From Dethiobacter sp. (lineage in GTDB: Bacteria; Bacillota_D; Dethiobacteria; Dethiobacterales; Dethiobacteraceae), in contig JAGXSQ010000022.1 in the NCBI GenBank assembly GCA_018333395.1, forward strand, positions 1-18,445: a DNA stretch of 18,445 nucleotides, in the 5' to 3' direction. Shown piece after piece: positions 7,455 to 15,588 of this stretch (position 1 is the first letter of the stretch; each line of letters begins with the position of its first letter). Under the pieces are notes generated by a model, which was not told the origin of the DNA, did no database searches, and saw only the letters and a list, made by a program, of their open reading frames with translations. The position numbers and the translations under genes were made by a program.

Positions 7455-8034
7455 GCACTTCTTTGGCCATCTGCAAAAAATAGTGATGCAGCCGCAGGTC
7501 CGCTGTTAACTCCGGATGAAAAGAACAGGCCAGGAAATTTTCCTGCCGCGCCGCTACCGCCATTCCCTCATGTGTTGCAAGTACCTGCACGTTTTCTCCG
7601 ACCTCCTTAATTAAAGGTGCCCGGATAAAAACAGCGCAATACGGCTCTTCTCCCAACACAGGCACCGCCAGTTCTTCCTCAAAGCTTTCCCGCTGGCGGC
7701 CGAAAGCATTCCGGGACACCTCTATATTGAACAGGCCAAGGCTGAACTGCTGCGAATCGGTAATGGCGCGCGCCAGGAGAATCATGCCGGCACAGGTGCC
7801 AAAAAGCGCTTTGCCGGACGCCGCCATCTCCAAAATGGATTCGTCCAGCCCGTAACGCACCACCAATTTCCCGATAGTTGTACTCTCACCTCCGGGAAAC
7901 ACCAAGCCGTCCAGTCCCGGGAAATGTTCACGGCGCTTGACCAAGATCGCTTCCGCACCGCACTTTTGCAGCACCAGCACATGCTCCCGTACTGCTCCCT
8001 GAAGAGCAAGCACGCCGATTCTTAGGCCAGGCAT
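7438..8034 (-). CDS. pdxT: Pyridoxal 5'-phosphate synthase glutaminase subunit PdxT
   Basis: PdxT hydrolyses glutamine and channels ammonia to PdxS for vitamin B6 (PLP) synthesis. At 198 residues from the chosen start it has the normal size. The class I-like glutaminase signs are present: LALQGAVREH near the N-terminus, PGGESTT at 47-53, the nucleophile C81 in GTCAGM, and H173 and E175 in FHPEL. I chose the ATG at 8034, one base after the pdxS stop, because it begins MPGLRIGVLALQG. A longer in-frame start at 8082 would overlap pdxS and adds no conserved residues. The close spacing implies translational coupling, matching the subunits' joint complex. Confidence 0.98.
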   Translation of the reverse strand: MPGLRIGVLALQGAVREHVLVLQKCGAEAILVKRREHFPGLDGLVFPGGESTTIGKLVVRYGLDESILEMAASGKALFGTCAGMILLARAITDSQQFSLGLFNIEVSRNAFGRQRESFEEELAVPVLGEEPYCAVFIRAPLIKEVGENVQVLATHEGMAVAARQENFLACSFHPELTADLRLHHYFLQMAKEVQEKGC

Positions 8035-8035
8035 C

Positions 8036-8920
8036 CTACCAACCGCGCTCCTGCATCCGTTCTTCCTGGCGGAGGGCCGCAATTTCCAGCCCCGGCATAG
8101 CTTCGCCGATGTTCGTAGAAATCTGCGCTAACATTTGCGCATCGTCATAATGCAAGGTAGCGTCTACAACGGCTTTGGCTCTGGCCCTGGGGTCTTGGGC
8201 CTTGAAAATGCCGGAACCGACAAAAATTCCATCACTGCCCAGCTGCATCATCAGTGCGGCATCAGCTGGCGTGGCGATACCGCCGGCAGCAAAATTGACT
8301 ACCGGCAGGCGGCCAAGCCGCTTTACTTCTTTTAGCAGTTCGTAAGGCGCACCCATATTTTTAGCCAGCGTCATCAGTTCTTCCTCCGGCGTGTTCAGCA
8401 GTTTTCTGATTTCGCTCTGCATAGCGCGCATGTGGCGGACGGCTTCCACCACATTGCCTGTCCCCGGCTCTCCTTTGGTGCGGATCATAGAGGCCCCTTC
8501 CCCCATCCGGCGCAACGCTTCTCCTAGGTTGCGGGCGCCACAGACAAAGGGGACAGTGAAGGCCTGCTTATTGATATGGTAATCTTCGTCGGCCGGGGTC
8601 AGAACTTCGCTTTCATCAATATAGTCAACCCCCAGAGCCTGCAGGATCTGAGCTTCGACAAAATGGCCGATGCGTGCTTTGGCCATTACAGGTATCGTCA
8701 CGACCTCCATAATGCGGAGAATGATTTCCGGGTCGGCCATCCTAGCTACCCCCCCGGCCGCACGGATGTCGGCAGGAACACGTTCCAGCGCCATCACAGC
8801 CACCGCACCGGCCTCTTCAGCGATTCTGGCCTGTTCCGGCGTAGTGACGTCCATGATCACCCCACCCTTTTGCATTTCGGCCAAGCCCGCCTTGACCCGG
8901 AATGTACCTTGTTTCCCCAT
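8036..8920 (-). CDS. pdxS: Pyridoxal 5'-phosphate synthase lyase subunit PdxS
   Basis: PdxS forms PLP from ribose 5-phosphate, glyceraldehyde 3-phosphate and ammonia supplied by PdxT (DXP-independent route). The 294 residues show the usual beta/alpha barrel with D24 ([10 protein letters not shown]), K81 (MAKARIGH) and K149 ([10 protein letters not shown]), matching the catalytic positions of the B. subtilis enzyme. The ATG at 8920 lies seven bases after AAGGGGG and is preferred. An adjacent in-frame TTG at 8923 is less likely. It has its own promoter and is followed one base later by pdxT. Confidence 0.98.
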   Translation of the reverse strand: MGKQGTFRVKAGLAEMQKGGVIMDVTTPEQARIAEEAGAVAVMALERVPADIRAAGGVARMADPEIILRIMEVVTIPVMAKARIGHFVEAQILQALGVDYIDESEVLTPADEDYHINKQAFTVPFVCGARNLGEALRRMGEGASMIRTKGEPGTGNVVEAVRHMRAMQSEIRKLLNTPEEELMTLAKNMGAPYELLKEVKRLGRLPVVNFAAGGIATPADAALMMQLGSDGIFVGSGIFKAQDPRARAKAVVDATLHYDDAQMLAQISTNIGEAMPGLEIAALRQEERMQERGW

Positions 8921-8972
8921 CAAGCATCCCCCTTCAGCAAACCTTTACAGCAGTAGTAACCGCTAATAATCC

Positions 8973-9001
8973 ATTCTACTACAGTTTTTTGCAAAGGACA
9001 A
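8973..9001 (-). promoter_or_regulatory. Probable pdxST promoter
   Basis: The minus strand shows TTGTCC (8996-9001), a 17-base spacer and TAGAAT (8973-8978), giving a leader of roughly 45 bases before pdxS. No clear terminator separates it from the upstream ddl-linked gene, so read-through may also feed pdxST. I see no PdxR-type operator. Confidence 0.6.
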
Positions 9002-9009
9002 GGCATCCG

Positions 9010-9681
9010 TCAGCGGTCGCGCCGGGGGTCGGGCTTGTTTTTTTGCTGGCCGACAGGAGCTTTCCTAATCTTCCGGCCTAACACTAACGCCAGCACCAAA
9101 AAGCCGGCCAGCAGAAGCGGCAACGCGCTTAAAGCTCTGCCGGGTGGTCTTTGTTTTGTAGCGGCGGCCGACTCAGGCTCCCCAGCGGCTGGCCCTGCTG
9201 ACCGCCGCCCGGGCTCTTCTGCCAAAAAGCGGTTATAGGCCGCAAGATAGTGTTCTTCCCGCCACTCTAAGGCACTAGCCCCCAGGAAAAGGCGTGTGGC
9301 ACGTCTGCCCGTCAAGTAGGCAGCCCAGTTCAGGCCAGCGACCGGCACCAGCCTTCTGCCCTCCTCAACCATCAGCAGCAGGAAGAGCCGCGCTCCTTTG
9401 GGCGGGGCAAGTTCCGCCGTCTTTTCTGCCGCCTGAGGGCCGGACATCTTTGGCAGAGGAAGCACCAGCCGATCAAACCCCTGCTCCCCCTTGTAGACCG
9501 TGTCCACCTGCAGCACAAACTCGGGCTGAGCAGGATCTAAGCGGATCTCTGTCACCTCGCCAGCCACGATTATTTGCGCCTGGGAAAGCATCTCTTCCGG
9601 AGACAAAATAGAGAGACTGCCAAAAGCCACGCTCGTCCAAAACAAGAGCACTGCCGCACTAAGCCAAATTGCTTGCTTCAT
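9010..9681 (-). CDS. Unrecognised exported protein with C-terminal membrane anchor
   Basis: I do not recognise this 223-residue protein. It has a signal peptide (about 1-21: positive start, hydrophobic core, cleavage plausible after AFG). An outside domain follows (about 22-155), containing IIVAGEVTEIR, LQVDTVYKGE and GARLFLLLMVEEGRRLVPV. These beta-like stretches recall a small beta-rich domain. A low-complexity A/G/P/E linker spans about 157-182. A single membrane segment lies at about 184-203, and the tail is strongly basic (RKIRKAP...KNKPDPRRDR). This is a type I layout with the tail inside. The start lies 15 bases after ddl, so it is probably co-transcribed with it and may act at the cell envelope. 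No catalytic motif is seen, and it has no LPXTG sorting signal. Confidence 0.8.
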   Translation of the reverse strand: MKQAIWLSAAVLLFWTSVAFGSLSILSPEEMLSQAQIIVAGEVTEIRLDPAQPEFVLQVDTVYKGEQGFDRLVLPLPKMSGPQAAEKTAELAPPKGARLFLLLMVEEGRRLVPVAGLNWAAYLTGRRATRLFLGASALEWREEHYLAAYNRFLAEEPGRRSAGPAAGEPESAAATKQRPPGRALSALPLLLAGFLVLALVLGRKIRKAPVGQQKNKPDPRRDR

Positions 9682-9696
9682 CCCATCACACCTGCC

Positions 9697-10758
9697 CTAT
9701 ACGGCGCTGTAGGAGGTCTCCAGGCGTTCCTTCTCCACCTGGCGCTGCAGGGCCAGCGCCACCAGCTGGGCCAGCAATTCGTCAAAAGCCACGCCGCTCG
9801 CTTCCCACAGCTTGGGGTACATGCTGATAGATGTAAAACCCGGTATGGTATTGATTTCATTGACAAAAACCTGCCCCGTCTGTTCATTGGCAAAAAAATC
9901 CACGCGCCCCAGTCCAGCACAGTCCAGCGCTAGAAAGGTACGCACCGCCAACTCCCGGACGTGCGCCGAGACTTCCGGCGACACGTCGGCCGGGATGACC
10001 AATATTGAGCGGTCATCAAGGTATTTAGCGCTGTAATCGTAAAAATCGTTGCAGGGGATAACTTCTCCCGGCACCGAGGCCTCCGGCTCATCATTACCCA
10101 GTACGCTCACTTCCAGTTCGCGCCCCGGAAGGTACTTTTCCACTAGGACTTTGCGGTCATAGCGCAGAGCCTCCTGCACGGCCGCTGGCAACTGTGCCGC
10201 GGTGTATACTTTGGAAATACCCACACTGGAACCGAGATTGGCCGGCTTAACAAAGCAGGGAAACCCTAGTTCTTTTTCCACTCGTCCGGCTAGTTCCCCG
10301 GCTTGTCTGCGCCAAAGCGAAGCAGTAAACCAAAGATACTCACCTACCGGCAAGCCCGCCTGCTGTAGCACCGCCTTCATCATTATTTTGTCCATGCCCA
10401 CGGCCGACCCCAGCACTCCGGCACCGACATAGGGAATCCTCGCCATTTCCAGCAACCCCTGTACGGTGCCGTCTTCGCCATAAGGCCCGTGCAGAACCGG
10501 GAAAACGAGGTCGATGGGCAGTACGCGACCGGCCTCCTTTCCTTCAAGGACATACAAGCCGCCAACGGCCGGATCCGGCAGGATCGCCACGCGCACCTCC
10601 TCGTAAAACCAGCAGCCCTCCTTGCTGATTTTCACCGGCACTACATCAAATTTTCCGAGAGTCCGCAAGCCGTCCATAATGGACGCCGCTGACCGCAGCG
10701 ACACCTCATGTTCGCCGGAACGACCGCCAAACAGTACTAACACCTGGAGTTTCGACAT
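9697..10758 (-). CDS. ddl: D-alanine--D-alanine ligase
   Basis: Ddl joins two D-alanines for peptidoglycan precursor synthesis, using ATP. The 353-residue ATP-grasp protein has the N-terminal VLFGGRSGEHEVSLRSA (about 8-24), HGPYGEDGTVQGLLE (90-104), KPANLGSSVGISK (171-183), the LVEKYLPGRELEVSVLG strand pair (205-221), the omega-loop FYDYSAKYLDD (239-249), and the metal-binding VNEINTIPGF (299-308). The YDYSAKY loop is the D-Ala-D-Ala type, unlike the VanA-type loop. I chose the ATG at 10758, with GGAG eight bases upstream, because it places the family's normal N-terminus. A longer frame to 10848 runs through a terminator. It precedes the membrane-anchored gene by 15 bases. Confidence 0.97.
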   Translation of the reverse strand: MSKLQVLVLFGGRSGEHEVSLRSAASIMDGLRTLGKFDVVPVKISKEGCWFYEEVRVAILPDPAVGGLYVLEGKEAGRVLPIDLVFPVLHGPYGEDGTVQGLLEMARIPYVGAGVLGSAVGMDKIMMKAVLQQAGLPVGEYLWFTASLWRRQAGELAGRVEKELGFPCFVKPANLGSSVGISKVYTAAQLPAAVQEALRYDRKVLVEKYLPGRELEVSVLGNDEPEASVPGEVIPCNDFYDYSAKYLDDRSILVIPADVSPEVSAHVRELAVRTFLALDCAGLGRVDFFANEQTGQVFVNEINTIPGFTSISMYPKLWEASGVAFDELLAQLVALALQRQVEKERLETSYSAV

Positions 10759-10786
10759 TTCATCCACTCCCGCTTTTTTCTTTAAG

Positions 10787-10815
10787 TTTATGTCGGCATC
10801 CGCCTCTCCTTGCCA
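10787..10815 (-). promoter_or_regulatory. Possible ddl promoter
   Basis: The minus strand has TGGCAA (10810-10815), a 17-base spacer and CATAAA (10787-10792). Its position just after a strong terminator and about 30 bases before ddl is right, but both boxes are imperfect. Confidence 0.35.
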
Positions 10816-10831
10816 CACTTCTTCCTGCTTG

Positions 10832-10860
10832 GCAAAAAGCAAGCGCACTCACGCTTGCTT
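10832..10860 (-). terminator. Intrinsic terminator after the EF-G-like gene
   Basis: AAGCAAGCG (10852-10860) pairs perfectly over nine bases with CGCTTGCTT (10837-10845) around a 6-base loop on the minus strand, followed by TTTGCC. It ends the EF-G-like transcript and separates it from ddl. Confidence 0.8.
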
Positions 10861-10913
10861 AACCGCTTACATCTGGTTTAGGTTTTGCCGCCCAAGCTTC
10901 CTGGCACAACTTA

Positions 10914-13001
10914 TTATGCTTCTTCTTTTTTGGCCGCCTTCGCCGCTGCAATCACCTGCTCGGCAATCTGCCCCGGCACCTCCTCGTAACGGTCAAACTT
11001 CATGACGAAGAAACCACGTCCCTGGGTCATAGAGCGCAGGTCAATGGAGTACTTGAGCACCTCGGACATGGGCACATGGGCCTTGATTTTCTGAAAACCC
11101 TCCGCCGCCTCCATACCAAGAATCCGGCCGCGCCGGCTATTCATGTCACCCATGATGTCCCCCATAAACTGTTCGGGGACACTCACCTCTATCAGCATCA
11201 CCGGCTCCAGTATCACTGGCTTCGCCTGTTCCAACCCTTTCTTAAAAGCAAGATGTGCCGCAATTTTAAAGGCCATCTCCGAAGAGTCCACCGCATGGAA
11301 AGAGCCATCAAAAAGGCCGGCCTTGATGTCCACCACCGGGTAGCCGGCCAGAGGCCCGGCCTCCAGCGCTTCGCGCAACCCCTTCTCCACTGCAGGGATG
11401 TATTGCCTAGGCACCGATCCGCCAAAGACTTTATCCTCAAAGACAAAATGCTCGCCGGAAGGCAAGGGCGCAAATTCAATCCAGACATGCCCATACTGTC
11501 CGCGCCCCCCGGATTGTTTCTTGTGTTTGCCCTCCACCTTAGCCGTTCCGCGAATCGTTTCCTTGTAAGGAATTTTGGGCGGTGTCAGATCGACCTCCAC
11601 ACCAAATTTTTTAGCCAGCTTGCTGGTGATGATTTCCAGATGCAATTCACCCATGCCGGAAATCAGCGTTTGCTTCACTTCCGTGTTCCGGTCCATCCGG
11701 AAGGTGGGGTCTTCTTCTAAGAAACGGGTTAGTCCGGCCGCCACCTTATCTTCCTCCCCCTGTTTCTTTGGTTCCACAGCGTAGGTAATAACCGGCGCCG
11801 GGAAGTAGATCGGAGGAAAGACGATATCTGCATTCTTATCGCAGAGAGTGTCCCCGGTAGCGGTAACCTGCAGCTTGGCTACAGCAGCGATGTCGCCAGC
11901 CGGCACCTGTTCTAGGTTCAGCTGGCTTTTGCCGAGCATCGTAAACAGCTGTCCCATCCGTTCCGACTTGCCCTTGTTTACATTGTAGACTTGGCTATCA
12001 CCACGCAAGGTGCCGGAATAAACTTTAAAGTAAGAGATTTTTCCGACGAACGGGTCGGCAAAAGTCTTAAAGACTAGCGCGGCAAGCGTCCCGGAGGCGT
12101 TAATCTCCAGTTGCGTCTCTTCCTCGCTATCTGCCTTTTTGGCTTTCACCTCCACTATGTCCGCGGGAGAGGGCAGACAGGTGACGATCATCTCCAGCAA
12201 CGGCTGGAGACCGAAGTTCTGTGTTGCCGAACCACAAAGAACCGGCACTACTTTCCCGGCGAGGGTTGCCTTGCGGAGGCCGGTTTTCATCTCTTCGTCG
12301 CTTAGCATCTCACCGTCAAGATATTTTACCAGCAAGTCGTCATCGCTTTCCGCAACAGCCTCCATCAACTTTTCCCGATAGCTTGCCGCTTTGGCCCCCA
12401 AGTCTGCCGGAATCTCTTCCTCGCTCATCTTTTTCCCATCACCACTAAAGAGCAACGCTTTCATCTTTATCAGGTCAATGACCCCGCGAAAACTGACCTC
12501 CGCGCCGATCGGCACCTGCACCGGCACGACCCGAAGCCCAAAAAACTGCTGTAATTGCGACAGAGTCCGGTCAAAATCAGCGTTTTCTCTGTCCATCTTA
12601 TTAATAAAAACCAGGCGGGAGAGCTCTTGGCGATCGGCATAAGACCAGACGTTCTCCGTCCCCACCTCCACGCCGGCCACGGCCGAAACGCAGACGACGG
12701 TCGCATCAGCCACCCTTAAAGCGCTGGCCACATCACCGATAAGATCAAAATATCCCGGAGTATCCAGGAGGTTAATTTTCACACCGGCCCACTCTAAAGG
12801 GGCAAGAGCAGTGTTGATGGTAATCTGCCGCTTCGCCTCTTCCGGGTCAAAATCAAGGGTCGTCGTCCCCGCTTCGACCTTGCCGAGGCGGTTAATGACT
12901 CCGGCTGTGTAGAGGATAGCTTCGGCCAAAGAAGTTTTGCCGGCTCCACCGTGGGCAATAAGCGCCACATTGCGGATCTGTTCTGTGGTGTAGTTTTTCA
13001 T
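10914..13001 (-). CDS. Elongation factor G-like GTPase (EF-G paralogue)
   Basis: This is a 695-residue translational GTPase with the five-domain EF-G layout. The G motifs differ from standard EF-G. The P-loop is AHGGAGKT (16-23) rather than AHIDAGKT. The switch II motif is DTPGY (80-84) where EF-G has DTPGH, so the usual catalytic histidine is a tyrosine. The switch I region has KRQITIN rather than RGITI. NKMD is at 134-137. Domain IV carries GRGQYGHVW, and the C-terminus keeps SMTQGRGFF. These traits match the EF-G-2/EF-G-like subfamily, not the main fusA of the str operon and not TetM. The role is uncertain. The ATG at 13001 has AGAAGGAGG six bases upstream. It stands alone, between two terminators. 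Confidence 0.93.
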   Translation of the reverse strand: MKNYTTEQIRNVALIAHGGAGKTSLAEAILYTAGVINRLGKVEAGTTTLDFDPEEAKRQITINTALAPLEWAGVKINLLDTPGYFDLIGDVASALRVADATVVCVSAVAGVEVGTENVWSYADRQELSRLVFINKMDRENADFDRTLSQLQQFFGLRVVPVQVPIGAEVSFRGVIDLIKMKALLFSGDGKKMSEEEIPADLGAKAASYREKLMEAVAESDDDLLVKYLDGEMLSDEEMKTGLRKATLAGKVVPVLCGSATQNFGLQPLLEMIVTCLPSPADIVEVKAKKADSEEETQLEINASGTLAALVFKTFADPFVGKISYFKVYSGTLRGDSQVYNVNKGKSERMGQLFTMLGKSQLNLEQVPAGDIAAVAKLQVTATGDTLCDKNADIVFPPIYFPAPVITYAVEPKKQGEEDKVAAGLTRFLEEDPTFRMDRNTEVKQTLISGMGELHLEIITSKLAKKFGVEVDLTPPKIPYKETIRGTAKVEGKHKKQSGGRGQYGHVWIEFAPLPSGEHFVFEDKVFGGSVPRQYIPAVEKGLREALEAGPLAGYPVVDIKAGLFDGSFHAVDSSEMAFKIAAHLAFKKGLEQAKPVILEPVMLIEVSVPEQFMGDIMGDMNSRRGRILGMEAAEGFQKIKAHVPMSEVLKYSIDLRSMTQGRGFFVMKFDRYEEVPGQIAEQVIAAAKAAKKEEA

Positions 13002-13090
13002 GCTTAACCTCCTTCTGACTGCTAAAGGGCAAACCACTGCTTTATTCGACTGTTTGACGATAAATTCCTTCCTGAAGGGTAGTATTTCCC

Positions 13091-13118
13091 AAAAAAGAGC
13101 ACCCAACGGTGCTCTTTT
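13091..13118 (-). terminator. Intrinsic terminator ending the ilv-leu operon
   Basis: On the minus strand AAAAGAGCACC (13108-13118) pairs over eleven bases with GGTGCTCTTTT (13093-13103) around a 4-base loop. The U-run continues to 13091. It begins directly after the stop of the small rubredoxin-like gene. Confidence 0.88.
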
Positions 13119-13244
13119 CTACTTTTCCTTTTTATCGCCCTCTTTTTTTATAAAGGGCACCTGTTCGGTACAGTGCGGACATTTTTTGGGCTTACAGCGC
13201 GCGTCCTGTTCATAGCCACACTGCGGGCACTGCCAGACAGCCAT
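13119..13244 (-). CDS. RCKP-type rubredoxin-like small zinc/iron-ribbon protein
   Basis: This 41-residue gene is preceded by GGGAGGTG, eight bases before its ATG. The protein has CPQC at 6-9 and the hallmark RCKPKKCPHC at 16-25, giving five cysteines and two CxxC knuckles that could hold one Zn or Fe. The last dozen residues are lysine- and glutamate-rich. It matches the small RCKP-type rubredoxin-like proteins of anaerobes, known to me by motif only. Its function is not established, with metal binding or electron transfer both plausible. It starts 33 bases after leuD and ends directly at the operon terminator, so it is almost certainly the last gene of the ilv-leu transcript. Confidence 0.85.
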   Translation of the reverse strand: MAVWQCPQCGYEQDARCKPKKCPHCTEQVPFIKKEGDKKEK

Positions 13245-13254
13245 GCGAGAACAC

Positions 13255-13280
13255 CTCCCTTCCTAAAATCTCCCTTCCTA
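13255..13280. repeat. 11-base direct repeat spanning the leuD stop and the next ribosome site
   Basis: The 11-mer CTCCCTTCCTA (plus strand) occurs at 13255-13265 and again at 13270-13280, separated by AAAT. On the minus strand the first copy read contains the leuD stop TAG, and the second contributes the GGGAG of the small gene's ribosome site. It looks like a local slip duplication that supplied or strengthened that site. Confidence 0.7.
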
Positions 13281-13790
13281 GCCGGCGCCCCCTGCCTGTG
13301 TCCCAGTCCTCAACCGCCATTGCACGTAAGGAATGAGTCCACCTTTTTCGATAATCAGTTGCATGAACGGGGGGAAAGGCGCCGCCAGGTAAACCTCGCC
13401 GGTAGTTACGTTTTCGATGCGCCCGCTAACCAGATCCACACGAATCTGGTCGCCGGCAGTGATTTTCTCCGCCGCCTCCGGTGATTCCAAAATAGGCAGT
13501 CCGATATTGATGGCGTTACGATAAAAGATTCGAGCGAAAGAATGAGCGATGACACAGGACACGCCGGCAGCTTTGATGGCTATGGGCGCATGCTCCCGAG
13601 AACTTCCGCAGCCGAAGTTTTTCAGCGCCACCAGCACATCTCCCACTCGCAATTTCTGCGGAAAAGCAGGGTCCGCATCCTCCATCACATGCTTAGCCAA
13701 CTCGGCCGGGTCAAAGGTGTTCAGGTAGCGCGCCGGGATGATAGCATCGGTATCGACATTATGACCGAATTTATGGACGTAACCCTGCAC
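13278..13790 (-). CDS. leuD: 3-isopropylmalate dehydratase small subunit (homoaconitase-like type)
   Basis: With LeuC this subunit isomerises 2- to 3-isopropylmalate in leucine synthesis. The 170-residue length fits the short archaeal/clostridial type, not the roughly 200-residue enterobacterial form. Visible marks are the N-terminal [14 protein letters not shown], whose YLN loop helps choose the substrate, and [12 protein letters not shown] (58-69), the swivelling-domain active-site segment. It begins with GTG, directly abutting the leuC stop, with GGAGG inside the end of leuC. This implies coupled translation. Homoaconitase is an alternative for this subfamily, but the ilv-leu operon favours isopropylmalate. 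Confidence 0.95.
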   Translation of the reverse strand: MQGYVHKFGHNVDTDAIIPARYLNTFDPAELAKHVMEDADPAFPQKLRVGDVLVALKNFGCGSSREHAPIAIKAAGVSCVIAHSFARIFYRNAINIGLPILESPEAAEKITAGDQIRVDLVSGRIENVTTGEVYLAAPFPPFMQLIIEKGGLIPYVQWRLRTGTQAGGAG

Positions 13791-15053
13791 TTACAGCACC
13801 TCCTTAGGAGCTGAAATTTTTCCTGTCACAGCAGAGGCCGCCGCCACGGCCGGGTTAGAAAGATAAACCTCGCTGCCGGGGTGCCCCATACGGCCGACAA
13901 AGTTGCGGTTCGTGGTAGCCAAGGCCCGCTCGCCATCGGCGAGGATGCCCATGTGCCCGCCAAGGCACGGTCCGCAGGTAGGCGTACTGACGACCGCTTC
14001 TGCCTCCAGAAAGATATCTATGAGGCCCTCGCTCATCGCCTGGCGGTAGATTTTTTGTGTGCCGGGAATAATAATCAGCCGTACCTCCCGGTGCACTTTT
14101 TTCCCCCGAAGAATACTGGCGGCAATGCGCAGGTCTTCCATCCGCCCATTGGTGCAGGAACCAATGACTACCTGATCAATACGCACCTCGCCCACCTCGC
14201 TAATTCCTCTGGTATTCTCCGGCAGATGAGGGAAGGCTACCTGCGGCTCGATAGCTCCGGCATCAAAAACAAACGTCTTTTCGTAAACGGCCTCCGCATC
14301 TGGCCAGACCGGCGTAAACGGCCTCTTGGCCCGGGGAGTCACATACTCCAGCGTTTTCTCATCAGGCGCGATGATCCCGCACATGGCACCGGCTTCGATA
14401 GCCATGTTGCACATGGCTAACCGGCTGTCCATGGACAGCGCCTCGATCGCTGGTCCGCTAAACTCCATGGACCGGTCCAGCGCTCCGTCGACACCGATCT
14501 GTCCGATGACGTAAAGGATCAAATCCTTGCCGCTCACCCAAGGGAGCAGCGTCCCCTCAAAAATAAATTTTAAAGTGGCCGGAACCTTAAACCAAGCCTC
14601 TCCTAGCGCCATAGCGGCGGCCATATCGGTGCTGCCCACCCCGGTAGCCAGTGCCCCCAGCGCGCCGTATGTGCAGGTGTGGGAGTCGGCACCGATGATA
14701 ATTTCCCCCGGTAGCGTCAATCCTTCTTCAGGAAGTAACGCGTGCTCAATACCCATGCGGCCCACTTCAAAATAATAAGTTATCTGCTGTTCGCGGGCAA
14801 ACTGACGGAGCAACTGGCATTGTTCCGCCGATTTAATATCTTTATTGGGCGTAAAATGATCCGGGACAAGCGCAATTCGGTCGCGATCAAAGACTTTGTC
14901 CACGCCGATTTTACGAAACTCGCTAATGGCCACCGGGGCGGTAATGTCGTTGCCCAGTACAAAGTCTACCCGCGCCGTGACCAAGTCACCCGCGCGCACG
15001 CTGTCGAGCCCTGCATGTTGTGCCAGAATCTTTTCGGCCATCGTCATCCCCAC
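13791..15053 (-). CDS. leuC: 3-isopropylmalate dehydratase large subunit (homoaconitase-like type)
   Basis: LeuC carries the 4Fe-4S cluster and most of the active site of isopropylmalate isomerase. At 420 residues it is the compact HacA/LeuC2 type. Cluster ligands are C300 in IGSCTNGR and C360 and C363 in [21 protein letters not shown] is at 121-133, and the C-terminal [17 protein letters not shown] is near 382-398. The start is the GTG at 15053, eleven bases after AGGAGG. In-frame ATGs at 15047 and 15041 are possible but further from that site. It follows ilvN by 34 bases and abuts leuD. Confidence 0.96.
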   Translation of the reverse strand: MGMTMAEKILAQHAGLDSVRAGDLVTARVDFVLGNDITAPVAISEFRKIGVDKVFDRDRIALVPDHFTPNKDIKSAEQCQLLRQFAREQQITYYFEVGRMGIEHALLPEEGLTLPGEIIIGADSHTCTYGALGALATGVGSTDMAAAMALGEAWFKVPATLKFIFEGTLLPWVSGKDLILYVIGQIGVDGALDRSMEFSGPAIEALSMDSRLAMCNMAIEAGAMCGIIAPDEKTLEYVTPRAKRPFTPVWPDAEAVYEKTFVFDAGAIEPQVAFPHLPENTRGISEVGEVRIDQVVIGSCTNGRMEDLRIAASILRGKKVHREVRLIIIPGTQKIYRQAMSEGLIDIFLEAEAVVSTPTCGPCLGGHMGILADGERALATTNRNFVGRMGHPGSEVYLSNPAVAAASAVTGKISAPKEVL

Positions 15054-15087
15054 GTTTTAAAAGTCCTCCTTAGCATTTGCACCATTT

Positions 15088-15588
15088 TTAAGCGTCCCCG
15101 TTTCTGGTTGTTTTGCTGCCCCTCAGCAGAGCAATTTTACCTGTACGGACTATTTCCAGTATACCATAATGTGTAAGCAAAAGGACTATGGCCTCTATTT
15201 TTTCCTCATTGCCCGTCACCTCAATAATCAGCGACTGCAGAGAGACATCCACGATTTTAGCACGGAACGTATCGGCTATTTGCTGGATTTCGAAACGGTT
15301 GCTGGCATCGGCGCGCACTTTGATTAAGACCAGCTCACGATTGACGGAAGGCTCCAGTGTCAGGTTGGAGATTTTCAGGACATTAATCAGCTTGTTTAAC
15401 TGCTTGATAACCTGCTCCAGCGTCTTTTCATCGGCTTCCACCTCGATCGTCATGCGAGAAAGATCGCGGTCTAGAGTCCGGCCCACGGCCAGGCTTTCAA
15501 TATTAAAGCCGCGCCGTGAAAAAAGCCCGGCAACCCGGGTCAAAACACCCGGTTTGTTCTCCACCAGTACCGCCAGCACATACTTCAT
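15088..15588 (-). CDS. ilvN: Acetolactate synthase small (regulatory) subunit
   Basis: This 166-residue subunit activates the catalytic IlvB and normally gives feedback inhibition by valine. An N-terminal ACT domain (about 2-75) opens with the typical LAVLVENKPGVLTRVAGLF and contains RGFNIESLAVG. The C-terminal domain (about 80-160) carries ELVLIKVRA and the YGILEIVRTGKIAL segment. Its ATG overlaps the ilvB TAA by one base (TAATG), a tight coupling that suits 1:1 assembly. The name ilvH is used for the same family. The isozyme label is a matter of convention. Confidence 0.97.
   Translation of the reverse strand: MKYVLAVLVENKPGVLTRVAGLFSRRGFNIESLAVGRTLDRDLSRMTIEVEADEKTLEQVIKQLNKLINVLKISNLTLEPSVNRELVLIKVRADASNRFEIQQIADTFRAKIVDVSLQSLIIEVTGNEEKIEAIVLLLTHYGILEIVRTGKIALLRGSKTTRNGDA

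Noticed and set aside
9697..10758. VanA/VanB-type D-Ala-D-Lac ligase
   Set aside because: The omega loop is YDYSAKY as in ordinary Ddl, and no vanH or vanX neighbour is present.
10759..10848. N-terminal extension of Ddl
   Set aside because: It would start inside the terminator hairpin and adds residues not seen in the family. The ATG at 10758 has a proper ribosome site.
10914..13001. Ribosome protection (TetM-type) resistance protein
   Set aside because: P-loop, DTPGY and C-terminal motifs match EF-G-like paralogues, and the context is housekeeping.
13002..13106. N-terminal extension of the EF-G-like protein
   Set aside because: It lies upstream of a very strong ribosome site, runs into the ilv-leu terminator and has no conserved sequence.
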